A stretch of DNA of 42,729 bases from Flavobacterium psychrophilum (GTDB lineage: Bacteria > Bacteroidota > Bacteroidia > Flavobacteriales > Flavobacteriaceae): positions 1 to 42,729 of the forward strand of contig CAMAWT010000020.1 of NCBI GenBank assembly GCA_945862065.1, in the 5' to 3' direction. Positions 16,345 to 26,054 of this stretch are shown one piece after another; the first letter of the stretch is position 1; the number at the start of each line of letters is the position of its first letter. The translations under genes and the position numbers were made by a program. The notes below the pieces were generated by a model. The model was given only the letters and a program-made list of their open reading frames with translations. It searched no databases and was not told the DNA's origin.

Positions 16345-17973
16345 CTATTCGGTTCGTTTTACTTTCACATAAAATAGATTATCTGCTACGTTTATTTGAT
16401 CTAATTTTTTAATTTTAAAATCAGATTTTTTCCAAGTTGTGGTAGGATTTATTCTGATTTTTTTATCAGCATTTGAAATATCTACAGGCATATCAAAATT
16501 GGTTTCCGTTGCATTCCATTTGTATTCCAAATGTTTGTTTGAAATGCGTAATTCCAATTCTGGTATGGATGTAGTTCTTAAATATTGATAAAAAACAGTG
16601 GTAAAATCAAGTCCTGTTTCTTTATTAAAAAATTGTAAAACTGTTTCAGTATCAATAATTTTGTGTCGGTACGTTTCGGAGTATTTTAATAATAAATCCC
16701 ACCATTTTTGGTCATTATTAATAATGTTTCTAATGGTATGAAGCATCAAAGCTCCCTTCGGATACATATCGCCCGAGCCTTCATTATTCACTCCAAAATT
16801 ACCAATAATTGGTTTGTCATTATCTACATTCGCTTTGAGTCCGTTTATGTAAGAAGTTGCTTTTTCAGATCCAAAATTACATTCTAAAAACACTACTTCA
16901 GTATACATTGTAAACCCTTCATGAATCCACATATCTGCAATATCCTTAGAAGTTATACTGTTACCAAACCATTCGTGCCCACTTTCATGAACAATAATAT
17001 AATCAAACAATAACCCAATGCCAGTTCTCGACAAATCAGAACCCAAATATCCTTTTTTGTATTTGTTTCCATAGGCAACTGCACTTTGATGTTCCATACC
17101 TAAATAAGGTGTGTCAACCAATTTATAACCATCATTTGCAAACGGATAGGTTCCAAATTTCGATTGAAAACAATTCAACATAGGTTTTACATCTTCGCCA
17201 AAATGTTTTTTGGCAATTTCTTCATTTTCTTTCAACACATAATAATCTAAATCCAACCCATTCAATTCATCATGAATATGCGCATAATCAGCAATATTAA
17301 GCGTAATATCATACGTATTTATTGGATTTTTCACTTCCCAATCCCAACGAGTATAACCATTTTTTAAATCCTCAGATCCCAAAAACCGTCCATTAGAAAC
17401 ATTCATCAATCCATTTGGTACAGCCACTTTTATAGAAGCTCCATAATTAGGTTCGTCACTTTGCGAATCTTTCACCGGATACCACAAACTAGCTCCCGTT
17501 CCTTGCACTGCAACACCCACCCAAGGCTTGCCCGATGCGTCTTTTTTAAACACAAATCCACCATCCCAAGGCGCATTTTTTGCAATAATTGGTTTGCCAG
17601 AATAGTAAAAATGAATCGATTCATTAGACCCTTTTTTTAGTTCTGTAGGAAAATTAATGAAAACAGCGTTGTATTCTCTTTGAAAACTAAGTTTTGATTT
17701 TTGAAACACAATCGAATCCACTTGCATGTTTTTGAACAAATCAATTTGAATTTTTTGTGTAGGATCAACTACTTCAAATTCAATTTTATTAAAACCAGAA
17801 ATATATCTATTTACAATATCAACCTTAATATTCAAATCATATCGAAGTACATCAAAACAAGTTCGTTCTTTAGGCAATCCACCTTGCAAAGAATCTTTTC
17901 TTGTGAAATTTTGTTGCGCATTTATTGATTGAAAGCTGATTAATAAGATTAAAAATAAGTGGTATTTTTTCAT
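16345..17973 (-). CDS. M1-family metallopeptidase (aminopeptidase N-like), exported
   Basis: The 542-residue protein has a signal peptide (MKKYHLFLILLISFQSINAQ) and an N-terminal beta domain (about 30-220). The catalytic gluzincin site is HESGHEWFGN, with the third zinc ligand in WIHEGFTMYTE 18 residues later. The substrate-anchor motif reads LGMEHQSA in place of the classical GAMEN, a form common in these proteins. It is probably periplasmic or outer-surface and removes N-terminal residues from peptides. The C-terminal helical ERAP-like domain is absent, as in short M1 enzymes. It is convergent with menE (2-base gap). Repeat R4 lies upstream, between this gene and the carboxylase gene on the same strand. 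Confidence 0.92.
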   Translation of the reverse strand: MKKYHLFLILLISFQSINAQQNFTRKDSLQGGLPKERTCFDVLRYDLNIKVDIVNRYISGFNKIEFEVVDPTQKIQIDLFKNMQVDSIVFQKSKLSFQREYNAVFINFPTELKKGSNESIHFYYSGKPIIAKNAPWDGGFVFKKDASGKPWVGVAVQGTGASLWYPVKDSQSDEPNYGASIKVAVPNGLMNVSNGRFLGSEDLKNGYTRWDWEVKNPINTYDITLNIADYAHIHDELNGLDLDYYVLKENEEIAKKHFGEDVKPMLNCFQSKFGTYPFANDGYKLVDTPYLGMEHQSAVAYGNKYKKGYLGSDLSRTGIGLLFDYIIVHESGHEWFGNSITSKDIADMWIHEGFTMYTEVVFLECNFGSEKATSYINGLKANVDNDKPIIGNFGVNNEGSGDMYPKGALMLHTIRNIINNDQKWWDLLLKYSETYRHKIIDTETVLQFFNKETGLDFTTVFYQYLRTTSIPELELRISNKHLEYKWNATETNFDMPVDISNADKKIRINPTTTWKKSDFKIKKLDQINVADNLFYVKVKRTE

Positions 17974-18034
17974 GATTTTAAATGTTTTTTTTGATACAAT
18001 ACGATATTTTGGTCATTTTTTTTATATTTTTTTT

Positions 18035-18134
18035 GAAGCACACAATCTCATTCCAGATGCAATTTTGTCCCGCTTTCGCCTTTATCTCCTTTGCCCTACG
18101 GGACTTCAGGAGGATATCGGCTCTATCGGGGCTA
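18035..18134 (-). repeat. Structured intergenic repeat, copy R4 (100-nt type)
   Basis: On the minus strand it runs from TAGCCCCGATAGAGCCG through TCCTGAAGTCCCGTAGGGC and AAGGCGAAAGCGGGAC to TTGTGTGCTTC and an A run. Length is 100 nt. It differs from R3 and R6 by a few bases in the core but more between GCGGGACAA and the fixed end. It lies in the sense direction between two minus-strand genes. The 61-residue reading frame at 17982-18167 runs through it and is rejected as a gene. Confidence 0.85.
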
Positions 18135-18207
18135 AAAATGAAAAGTAGATTTTTAGTTCACTTTTAGTACAATTACACATTTTAATTATTCTATTCCAAA
18201 AACTTAC

Positions 18208-19836
18208 TTACACCTGAATCACACCCAAGTTAAATTTTCTCTCAATAGGAGCGTGGTTGGCAGCTTCAATTCCCATAGAAATCCAGGTTCGAGTGTCCAG
18301 CGGATCAATGATTCCATCCGTCCAAAGTCGAGCTGCTGCATAATATGGAGAAACTTGTTCGTCATATTTGGCTTTTATTTTTTCAAATAATTCTTTTTCT
18401 TTCACTTCATCAACCACTTCTCCTTTTGCTTTAAGTGACGAAGCTTCAATTTGAGCCAACACTTTGGCAGCTTGTGTTCCGCCCATCACTGCAAGTTCGG
18501 CACTTGGCCAAGCTACAATCAATCGAGGGTCGTATGCTTTTCCGCACATAGCATAATTTCCAGCCCCATAAGAATTCCCAATGATAATAGTGAATTTTGG
18601 CACCACGCTATTTGCCACAGCATTTACCATTTTGGCACCGTCTTTAATGATTCCGCCATGTTCCGACTTGCTGCCGACCATAAATCCGGTTACATCTTGT
18701 AAAAATACCAACGGAATTTTCTTCTGATTGCAATTAGCAATAAATCGAGTCGCTTTATCAGCAGACTCTGAATAGATTACACCTCCAAATTGAATTTCTC
18801 CTTTTTTAGTTTTAGATACCGTTCGTTGGTTGGCAACAATTCCAACTGCCCATCCATCAATGCGAGCATAACAAGTGATTATCGATTTTCCGTAATCTTC
18901 TTTGTACATATCCATTTCAGAATTGTCAACCAATCGTTTGATAATTTCAATCATATCATATTGATCAGCTCTTGATTTGGGTAAAATACCATAAATATCT
19001 GCTTCTTTCAAAGCAGGTTTTTGTGATACAACTTTATTAAAACCAGCTTTTTCATAATCGCCAATTTTTCCTACAATACTTTTAATTCGATCCAATGCAT
19101 CTTTGTCATCTTTCGCTTTATAATCAGTCACTCCCGAAATTTCGCAATGCGTAGTTGCTCCTCCAAGGGTTTCATTATCAATATTTTCGCCAATAGCAGC
19201 TTTCACCAAATAACTTCCTGCCAAGAAAATACTTCCTGTTTTATCAACAATCATGGCTTCATCACTCATAATGGGCAAATAAGCGCCTCCAGCCACACAA
19301 CTTCCCATAACGGCAGCAATTTGGGTAATTCCCATGCTACTCATGATGGCGTTGTTTCTAAAAATGCGTCCAAAATGTTCCTTATCTGGGAAAATTTCAT
19401 CTTGTAAAGGCAAGTAAACTCCAGCCGAATCGACTAGATATATAATAGGTAGTTTATTTTCCATTGCAATTTCTTGCGCTCTCAAATTTTTCTTTCCAGT
19501 AATAGGAAACCAAGCACCCGCTTTTACCGTTGCATCATTTGCCACGACAATACATTGTTTTCCTTTAATATATCCCATTTTTAAAACCACACCTCCAGAC
19601 GGACATCCGCCATGTTCTGCATACATTCCTTCTCCAACAAAACCACCAATTTCAATACATTTTGATTTTGGGTCTAATAAATAATCAATTCGTTCCCGTG
19701 CAGTCATTTTACCTTCTGCATGAAGTTTTTCAATACGTTTTTCTCCGCCTCCTAATTTTACTTTCGCAAAACGATGTTTCATGTCGGATATCAATAGTTT
19801 GTTGTGATCTTCGTTTTTATTGAAGTTTATGTCCAT
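18208..19836 (-). CDS. Acyl-CoA carboxylase beta (carboxyltransferase) subunit, MccB-like
   Basis: The 542-residue protein is a biotin-dependent carboxyltransferase. It has both crotonase-fold halves: the N-terminal half with GKMTARERIDYLLDP, GGVVLKMGYIKGK, VDSAGVYLPLQ and GSCVAGGAYLP, and the C-terminal half with FLQDVTGFMVGSKSE, IIGNSYGAGNYAMCG and WPSAELAVMGG. GGAYLPIMSDEAMIV and the IFLAG...LVKAAIGE block are most like the beta subunit of methylcrotonoyl-CoA carboxylase (leucine breakdown), more than propionyl-CoA carboxylase. The substrate cannot be fixed without the alpha subunit, which is not in the window. The protein is cytoplasmic. A TACATTTG box at 19919-19926 on the minus strand could be its promoter (leader about 80 nt). 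Confidence 0.9.
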   Translation of the reverse strand: MDINFNKNEDHNKLLISDMKHRFAKVKLGGGEKRIEKLHAEGKMTARERIDYLLDPKSKCIEIGGFVGEGMYAEHGGCPSGGVVLKMGYIKGKQCIVVANDATVKAGAWFPITGKKNLRAQEIAMENKLPIIYLVDSAGVYLPLQDEIFPDKEHFGRIFRNNAIMSSMGITQIAAVMGSCVAGGAYLPIMSDEAMIVDKTGSIFLAGSYLVKAAIGENIDNETLGGATTHCEISGVTDYKAKDDKDALDRIKSIVGKIGDYEKAGFNKVVSQKPALKEADIYGILPKSRADQYDMIEIIKRLVDNSEMDMYKEDYGKSIITCYARIDGWAVGIVANQRTVSKTKKGEIQFGGVIYSESADKATRFIANCNQKKIPLVFLQDVTGFMVGSKSEHGGIIKDGAKMVNAVANSVVPKFTIIIGNSYGAGNYAMCGKAYDPRLIVAWPSAELAVMGGTQAAKVLAQIEASSLKAKGEVVDEVKEKELFEKIKAKYDEQVSPYYAAARLWTDGIIDPLDTRTWISMGIEAANHAPIERKFNLGVIQV

Positions 19837-19964
19837 AAAATGATTGTAAATTAAATAATTTTTTTAATATTGGATAAAATTACAAAAACGATTTATATTT
19901 AATTGAATAATTTAATTTCAAATGTATTTTTTTACAAATTAATATTCTGTTAACATAAGAAATC

Positions 19965-19972
19965 TAAATTTG
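19965..19972 (+). promoter_or_regulatory. -7 box (TAAATTTG) of the DUF47-pit operon
   Basis: TAAATTTG ends 33 bases before ATG 20006. The alternative start at 19970 lies inside this box, so 20006 must be used. No strong -33 TTG is seen. Confidence 0.6.
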
Positions 19973-20005
19973 CAATTATTAATAATTTTCAAAAACCAAA
20001 TAAAT

Positions 20006-20650
20006 ATGACTTTAAATAATATTTTTCAATTTTTAGTTCCAAAAGACAAGAAATTTTTTCCATTATTCGATCAAGCTACAGCCAATTTGATACTTTTGGC
20101 TGAAACATTAAATGAAGCAGTAGGTGAACCAAATGATAAAAGAGATGATTATTTTAAAAAAATCGAAGATCTTGAATTATTAATTGAAGATATTACTCAT
20201 AATACAAATTTAGAATTAAGCAAAAATTTCATTACTCCTTTTGACAGAGAAGATATTCATTCGTTGATAACTTCTTTAAATAATGTTGCCGATTATATGC
20301 AAGGTGGTGCTAGCAGAATGCGAATGTACCAAGTTGAAAAAATCACAAAATCTATTAGAAAATTGACTGAAATTAATTTAGAAGCCTGTCAATTAATTCG
20401 TTTTGCGGTTTTAGAATTAAGAGAAATGAAAAAAATATCTGATATTACTGATGCTTGTAAAAAAATCAATAAGTTAGAAGCTAAAGCTGATGCCGTTTTT
20501 GATAAAGCTGTTGCTGATATTTTTGAAAATGAGACAGATGCAAAAAACATTATTAAATATAAAGAAGTTTTGTCTGCATTAGAAACTGCATCAGATAAAT
20601 GCAAAATTGTTGCAAATATTATCGAACAAATAGCTGTTAAACATTCATAA
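20006..20650 (+). CDS. DUF47-family PhoU-like accessory protein of phosphate transport
   Basis: The 214-residue, all-helical, charged protein starts MTLNNIFQFLVPKDKKFFPLF. This opening (short hydrophobic turn, then PKDKxFFxLF) and the body with repeated helices (DDYFKKIEDLELLIEDITHN, FDREDIHSLITSLNNVADYM) mark the DUF47/PhoU-like family. Such proteins sit next to low-affinity phosphate transporters and are thought to control them from the cytoplasmic side. The pit gene follows after 21 bases, so the two form an operon under the -7 box at 19965-19972. Confidence 0.9.
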   Translation: MTLNNIFQFLVPKDKKFFPLFDQATANLILLAETLNEAVGEPNDKRDDYFKKIEDLELLIEDITHNTNLELSKNFITPFDREDIHSLITSLNNVADYMQGGASRMRMYQVEKITKSIRKLTEINLEACQLIRFAVLELREMKKISDITDACKKINKLEAKADAVFDKAVADIFENETDAKNIIKYKEVLSALETASDKCKIVANIIEQIAVKHS

Positions 20651-20671
20651 TTGTAATTTTTTCTTTATATT

Positions 20672-21940
20672 ATGGATTTTACTTTACTAATTTTAATAAT
20701 CGTACTGTCGTTGATATTTGATTATATCAATGGTTTTCACGATGCCGCAAACTCTATTGCAACTATTGTAGCCACAAAAGTTCTTTCTCCGTTTCAAGCG
20801 GTAATGTGGGCGGCATTTTTTAATTTTTTAGCTTTTTGGGTTTTCGGTTTCGGAGTAGCAGATACCGTTGCAAAAACTGCAAAGACTGAAAATATAAATT
20901 TAACAGTGATACTTTCGGGTGTGATTGCTGCCATTGTTTGGAATTTAATTACGTGGTGGAAAGGGATTCCTTCGTCATCTTCACATACTTTAATTGGAGG
21001 TTTTGCTGGAGCAGCTATTGCTCATTCAGGTTTTACCGTTGTTAATTGGTACAAACCAAGCACAGACGGACATTTACCATCTGGCGTATTGATAGTGATT
21101 GCCTTTATTTTCTTGGCTCCATTATTGGGATTGATTATTTCGTACTTTATATCATTGTGGTTGATGTATTCATCAAAGAAGAATATATATCCTAAAATAT
21201 TGACTTTAGTTTTAATGTCTTTGGCGGTTTATTTTTTATATTCTGTTTTGGTTTTTGATATAAAAAAACCTCGTTTTGAAAATCATGTTTTATCCATTTT
21301 AGCAGAACCAGCAAACATTAAATGGTTTTTAGTTGCCATTATATTTTTTAGTATTGCCATTTTTAATTTGCTTTTTAGTTATTTTTCAACATCAAGATCT
21401 GAGAAAATTTTGAGAAAAATGCAATTAATTTCTTCTGCTTCCTTTAGTTTAGGACACGGTGGAAATGATTCTCAAAAGGTAATGGGTATTATTGCAGCAG
21501 CCGTTTTGGTATACACAAACACGGCACACATTACTAACGCCGATTTACCGTCTTGGTTAGATGTAAATATGGAAACCGGACAAATTCCAGATTGGATTCC
21601 TTTGGCTTGTTATTCAGCAATTGCCATTGGGACACTTAGCGGTGGATGGAAAATTGTAAAAACTATGGGTTCTAAAATAACTAAAGTAACCGCTTTTGAA
21701 GGGGTTGTAGCTGAATCTGCGGGTGCTTTGACTTTATTTATGACGGAACACTTTAAAATACCTGTTTCCACCACACATACTATTACGGGTTCTATCATTG
21801 GAGTTGGAATCACTAAAAGGATTTCGGCGGTAAGATGGGGTGTAACTGTCAAATTATTATGGGCTTGGATTATTACCATACCAATATCAGCATTAATTGC
21901 TGCAATTGTGTATTACGTTCTTTCAATATTTATAAAATGA
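20672..21940 (+). CDS. pit: Inorganic phosphate transporter, PiT family
   Basis: The 422-residue membrane protein has about 10-11 hydrophobic segments. It carries both copies of the PiT signature: FDYINGFHDAANSIATIVAT near the N-terminus and SLGHGGNDSQKVMGIIAAA in the second half. An internal repeat, TWWKGIPSSSSHTLIGGF and FKIPVSTTHTITGSIIG, is also typical. PiT proteins import metal-phosphate with protons or sodium. It is co-transcribed with the DUF47 gene and ends in a terminator at 21972-21998. Confidence 0.95.
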   Translation: MDFTLLILIIVLSLIFDYINGFHDAANSIATIVATKVLSPFQAVMWAAFFNFLAFWVFGFGVADTVAKTAKTENINLTVILSGVIAAIVWNLITWWKGIPSSSSHTLIGGFAGAAIAHSGFTVVNWYKPSTDGHLPSGVLIVIAFIFLAPLLGLIISYFISLWLMYSSKKNIYPKILTLVLMSLAVYFLYSVLVFDIKKPRFENHVLSILAEPANIKWFLVAIIFFSIAIFNLLFSYFSTSRSEKILRKMQLISSASFSLGHGGNDSQKVMGIIAAAVLVYTNTAHITNADLPSWLDVNMETGQIPDWIPLACYSAIAIGTLSGGWKIVKTMGSKITKVTAFEGVVAESAGALTLFMTEHFKIPVSTTHTITGSIIGVGITKRISAVRWGVTVKLLWAWIITIPISALIAAIVYYVLSIFIK

Positions 21941-21971
21941 AACTCGAATTTTAGTTACAATATCATACACT

Positions 21972-21998
21972 AACCCATCAAATTGATGGGTTTTTTTA
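21972..21998 (+). terminator. Terminator of the DUF47-pit operon
   Basis: AACCCATC (21972-21979) pairs with GATGGGTT (21985-21992), followed by a T run. Confidence 0.9.
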
Positions 21999-22079
21999 TG
22001 ATTAAATACCTTCCATTTGTTTTGAATATCATTTTAAAAAATTATATTTTTACATTTTTAATTATAAAGCCCCACTTTA

Positions 22080-25000
22080 ATGAAATTAAAATTTATTTTA
22101 GGAATTATTTTATGTTGTTCCTTTTTTTCGATGCAGTCCCAAACCTATGTTTTCGGATCGTTGATAGGAAACCCTATCAATGCAACTGGCTGGAATGTAT
22201 CTGGAAATGCTTATGTAAACGGATCACAAATTAATATTACCAATCCTTATGAAAATCAAAGTGGTTCGATATTTTATCAAACCCCAATTAATATTGGCGC
22301 ATGTAATAAATGGCGCGTAGATTTTGATTTTAGAATCTTTGATGGATCTGCAGCAGATGGATTGGCTTTTTGTTTCTTAACAAATTACCCAACTGGATTT
22401 GTGAATGGTGGTGGAGTTGGTATTCCAGGGAGTACAAATGGTCTTAAAATTGTTTTTGATACCTATAACAATGGATGTGGGGCAAAGCCTGAAATACAAA
22501 TTTTTAACGGCGCAGGTTATGATGAATGTAGTTCAAATGTAATATCAAGACAAGGAAATCTTCCTTTTTTAAGAAGTAATAATTTTCAGCCTGCAAGTAT
22601 TATTTATGATAATGGTAATATAACAGTTGAAGTTAACGGAACAACTTATCTGACGGCCTTTGTAACGATAAATTACTCTGGTTATATGGGTTTTACTGCT
22701 AGTACTGGTGGATTGAATGATACACATTCTATTAAAAATGTGATGATATATACAAATCAAGCAGCTTCTTCGGCTGGAAATGATGCAGTAACATGTGTTG
22801 ATGTTCCTATTCAAATTGGTTCTACACCCAATCCTTTATATACCTATTCATGGAGTCCAATTTTTGGATTGAGTGATCCAAATATTGCAAATCCAACTTT
22901 TACAAGATCATTTGCTGGAGATTATACTTATACCGTTTCTACATCATTTGCGTCAACTCCAAATTTATGCCCATCTATTGATTTAATTACGGTTACAATT
23001 CCAACGCTTCAAGCATTTAGTTTGGGAGCTGATGTTGCAATTTGTGCATCATCTTCAAAAGTTTTAACCGCTACTACATCCGCAACGGGTAATCCAATTT
23101 TATCCTATTCGTGGTCTAATGATCAAGATGCTACTATTTTAACTGGAAATTCTATTACTGTTTCTCCAACACAATCTACTAATTATTTTGTTACAGCTAC
23201 CCATTTGAGTGGATGTACTTCAACAGATGAAATTTTTGTTGAAATTATACCTATAGTAAACCCAGAATTTACTCAAATTGAACCAATTTGTGAAGGAGAA
23301 ACCTTGAATGCCATAACTACTGTTTCTGACAATGGAATTACGGGCACTTGGTTACCTTCATTAAACAATATGACTACAACAAATTATATTTTTACTCCAG
23401 ATGCCAATCAATGTGCTACAAATGGTTCGATGACTATAACGATTAATCAAAAAATCACACCAGTATTTACTCAAGTAGCTCCGATTTGTGCAGGTGATAC
23501 TTTGGATGATTTAAATACCGTTTCTGAAAATGGTATTGATGGCAGTTGGTCTCCTCCAATGAATAACAACGACACAACCAATTATATTTTCACGCCAGAT
23601 ACTGGGGTTTGTGCAACTGCTACCAACATGTCAATAACTGTAAATCCAATTGTTACTCCTGTATTCACACAAGTTAATGCGGTTTGTTATGGTGCAACAA
23701 TCAATTCTTTACCATTAGTTTCAAATAATACTATTTCAGGAAGTTGGTCTCCTGATTTGGATAATACAACAACAACTAATTATATTTTTGCACCAGATTC
23801 AGGACAATGTGCCATTGATTCTGAAATGTTAATTACAGTAATTCCAAATGAGTTACCAAATTTCACTCAAGTGGAACCAATTTGTGAGGGTACAATTTTA
23901 AATCCTTTACCCACAATTTCCGAAAATGGTTTTTCCGGAACATGGTCACCACAATTAGATAATACAACTACTAATGAATATACATTTACACCTAACACTG
24001 GAGAATGTGCAGATACCGCTACAATGACTATTACGGTATATCCAAATGGTTCCGAACCCACATTTGATGTGATAACTTCTTATTGTTACGGAGAATCGAT
24101 TCCAAATTTACCCAATGAATCTTTAGAAGGAGTTTTTGGTAGTTGGACACCTTCATCTGTAAATAATTTAGCAACCACAAATTACACTTTTACCCCAACT
24201 GCTGGTCTATGTTTTAATCCTGCCACTATTGAAATAGTAATTAATCAAAAAATAACCCCTGTTTTTACACAAATACCCCCAATTTGTTACGGAACAACAT
24301 TCGTAGCAAACATACCAAATCTATCAAATAATGGATATTATGGCACATGGTCACCAGCTTTAAATGTTTTACAAACAACCACTTACACTTTTACACCATG
24401 GGATAATGAATGTGCATCCGAAACTCAAATGACGATTCAAGTAGTTGATAAAGTGGTTCCACAGTTTGATTCTGTGGCACCCATCTGTATTGGCGGTTCA
24501 ATTAATAATTTGTCAACAACATCAAATGACGGATTTATTGGAACATGGTCGCCACCAATCAATAATTTGTTGACAACCACCTACACTTTTAATCCATTAT
24601 ATAATCAATGTGCCTATGAACGAACTTTGACGATTGGAGTTACTGATTTGATACAACCAGTTTTTTCTGAGGTGCAACCAGTTTGCAGTGGCGCTGCACT
24701 ATCAGATTTACCAACTGTTTCTAATAACGGCATTGCAGGATCTTGGTTTCCAAATATCAACTCGGTTCAATCTACAGCCTATTTATTTACTCCAACAACT
24801 GGTCAATGTGCTTCAAATACTACACTCGATGTAGAGATTCTACCCAATTCAATTCTTCCTGAATTTGATTTAATTGCTCCAATTTGCAACGGAACGCCAC
24901 TTCCAAATCTAATCACAACTTCAAACAATGGAATTTTGGGAAGTTGGAGTCCGGCGTTGAACAATTTGCAAACTACTACGTACACCTTTACTCCTCAAAC

Positions 25001-25985
25001 AGCTCAATGTGCCCAAACAACACAACTAAGTATTGAAATATTGCCCAAAAAAGTGCCCGTTTTTACTCAGGTTACACCAATTTGTCAAGGTCAAAATTTT
25101 ATGCCATTGCCTTTAATTTCAAATAATGGAATTTCAGGTACTTGGAGTCCAACATTAAATAATCTAGTTTCTAATAATTATATTTTCACACCAAATAATG
25201 GTGAATGTGCAGTTACTTCACAGATGAATTTAACAGTACATTTAAATCCTGAAGTTTTATTATCTGATGGAACAATTTGTAAAAGCATTGATTCGGGAAC
25301 TATTACAAAAGGGTTTGTTATGGATACAGATTTAAATCCATATCAAAACACAATCCATTGGTATTATAACACCGTTTTTATAAATGGAGTATATACAAGT
25401 ACTTACAATACTAATATTGCTGGAGATTATTACGTGGAGGTAACAGATAATGCGACGGGTTGTTCAGCAATTTCAAATACAGTTTCTGTCATTGAAAAAG
25501 AGTATTCAGCATTGTTCACAACTGAAACGACCGATTTTTTTAATTCAAACCCAAGTATTCTCATACTTTCAAGCAATGTTGAAGGATCCATTTGGTATCA
25601 ATTAGATGCAGGTCCGTATCAATTATCTAATCAGTTTTTGGATGTTTCCAATGGACAGCACATCATTACAATTATGGATGATGAAGGATGTTTGTTTGAA
25701 ACCATTGGCGCACGGATTTTTAACTATCCTAAATTTTTTACACCTAATGGTGATGGAATTAATGAATTTTGGAACGTTTTAGATGCGAGACTGATTCCTA
25801 ATTTTAGTGCTGTAATTTTTGATAGAAGCGGAAAGTTCATCTACAATTTATGGCCTTATTCACAAGGATGGGACGGAACTTATTTAGGAAATAAATTACC
25901 TTCAGATGATTATTGGTTTATTATTTATTACACTGAAAATGGTTTAGAAAAAACACATCGATCTCATTTTACCTTAAAGCGATAA
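22080..25985 (+). CDS. Large secreted repeat protein with gliding-motility-associated (type IX secretion) C-terminus
   Basis: The 1301-residue protein has a signal peptide (about 1-21). An L-type-lectin-like domain follows (about 25-225; FRIFDGSAADGLAFCF and KIVFDTYNNGCG fit legume-lectin-like folds). Two PKD-like domains come next (about 230-390). Ten tandem repeats of about 66 residues (393-1056) follow, with consensus PxFTQVxPICxG...NGIxGTWSPxLNN..TTxYTFTPxxGQCA. Another Ig-like region (about 1057-1210) and a gliding-motility-associated C-terminal domain (FFTPNGDGINEFWNV to FTLKR) end the protein. Known C-domains of this type (type B) direct export through the type IX system. The role is probably a surface adhesin or SprB-like motility protein; no partner gene is adjacent. 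A TTG-N20-TATTTTTA pair at 22022-22052 is a weak promoter candidate. Confidence 0.9.
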   Translation: MKLKFILGIILCCSFFSMQSQTYVFGSLIGNPINATGWNVSGNAYVNGSQINITNPYENQSGSIFYQTPINIGACNKWRVDFDFRIFDGSAADGLAFCFLTNYPTGFVNGGGVGIPGSTNGLKIVFDTYNNGCGAKPEIQIFNGAGYDECSSNVISRQGNLPFLRSNNFQPASIIYDNGNITVEVNGTTYLTAFVTINYSGYMGFTASTGGLNDTHSIKNVMIYTNQAASSAGNDAVTCVDVPIQIGSTPNPLYTYSWSPIFGLSDPNIANPTFTRSFAGDYTYTVSTSFASTPNLCPSIDLITVTIPTLQAFSLGADVAICASSSKVLTATTSATGNPILSYSWSNDQDATILTGNSITVSPTQSTNYFVTATHLSGCTSTDEIFVEIIPIVNPEFTQIEPICEGETLNAITTVSDNGITGTWLPSLNNMTTTNYIFTPDANQCATNGSMTITINQKITPVFTQVAPICAGDTLDDLNTVSENGIDGSWSPPMNNNDTTNYIFTPDTGVCATATNMSITVNPIVTPVFTQVNAVCYGATINSLPLVSNNTISGSWSPDLDNTTTTNYIFAPDSGQCAIDSEMLITVIPNELPNFTQVEPICEGTILNPLPTISENGFSGTWSPQLDNTTTNEYTFTPNTGECADTATMTITVYPNGSEPTFDVITSYCYGESIPNLPNESLEGVFGSWTPSSVNNLATTNYTFTPTAGLCFNPATIEIVINQKITPVFTQIPPICYGTTFVANIPNLSNNGYYGTWSPALNVLQTTTYTFTPWDNECASETQMTIQVVDKVVPQFDSVAPICIGGSINNLSTTSNDGFIGTWSPPINNLLTTTYTFNPLYNQCAYERTLTIGVTDLIQPVFSEVQPVCSGAALSDLPTVSNNGIAGSWFPNINSVQSTAYLFTPTTGQCASNTTLDVEILPNSILPEFDLIAPICNGTPLPNLITTSNNGILGSWSPALNNLQTTTYTFTPQTAQCAQTTQLSIEILPKKVPVFTQVTPICQGQNFMPLPLISNNGISGTWSPTLNNLVSNNYIFTPNNGECAVTSQMNLTVHLNPEVLLSDGTICKSIDSGTITKGFVMDTDLNPYQNTIHWYYNTVFINGVYTSTYNTNIAGDYYVEVTDNATGCSAISNTVSVIEKEYSALFTTETTDFFNSNPSILILSSNVEGSIWYQLDAGPYQLSNQFLDVSNGQHIITIMDDEGCLFETIGARIFNYPKFFTPNGDGINEFWNVLDARLIPNFSAVIFDRSGKFIYNLWPYSQGWDGTYLGNKLPSDDYWFIIYYTENGLEKTHRSHFTLKR
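23256..25247 (+). repeat. Ten tandem ~66-residue protein repeats within the secreted protein
   Basis: Residues 393-1056. All ten units keep two Cys (in PICxG and in GQCA-like motifs) and one Trp (GTWSP or GSWSP), so each unit could hold one disulfide. The units are clearly diverged at the DNA level, so they are old rather than recently expanded. Units 1 and 5 end in the same NQK followed by ITPVFTQ of the next unit. Confidence 0.9.
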
Positions 25986-26050
25986 AATACAAAAGCCACT
26001 CTGGAGCGAGTGGCTATTGAAGTGAGGTGTAACTTCCTTTCGGAATCCTC
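25984..26050 (-). ncRNA. Candidate small RNA (about 66 nt) with own promoter and terminator
   Basis: On the minus strand a TATCTTTG box (26062-26055) is followed after 4 bases by GAGGATTCCGAAAGGAAG. GAGG (26050-26047) pairs with CCTC (26027-26024), enclosing TTCC-GAAA-GGAA, a stem closed by a GAAA tetraloop. After ACTTCAAT comes a perfect 8-bp hairpin, AGCCACTC with GAGTGGCT (26015-26008 with 26001-25994), and then TTTTGTATTTT, a terminator. GAAGT can alternatively pair with ACTTC further on, so two exclusive folds are possible. No reading frame of note is present. It lies between the stop codons of two convergent genes. I do not recognise a known RNA family. The alternative is a processed 3' end or terminator region of prfB. 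Confidence 0.6.
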
Positions 26051-26054
26051 GATG

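Noticed and set aside
17982..18167. 61-residue reading frame
   Set aside because: It runs through structured repeat R4 and the AT-rich flank, without any protein family features.
23256..25247. Tandem DNA repeats as a CRISPR or satellite array
   Set aside because: Periodicity is about 198 bases in frame, the DNA is diverged, and it encodes conserved protein units.
25984..26050. Candidate small RNA as SRP (4.5S) RNA
   Set aside because: The GGAA-type loop and the AGCAG side of the conserved SRP domain are absent; the loop region reads GAAA and GUUACA instead.
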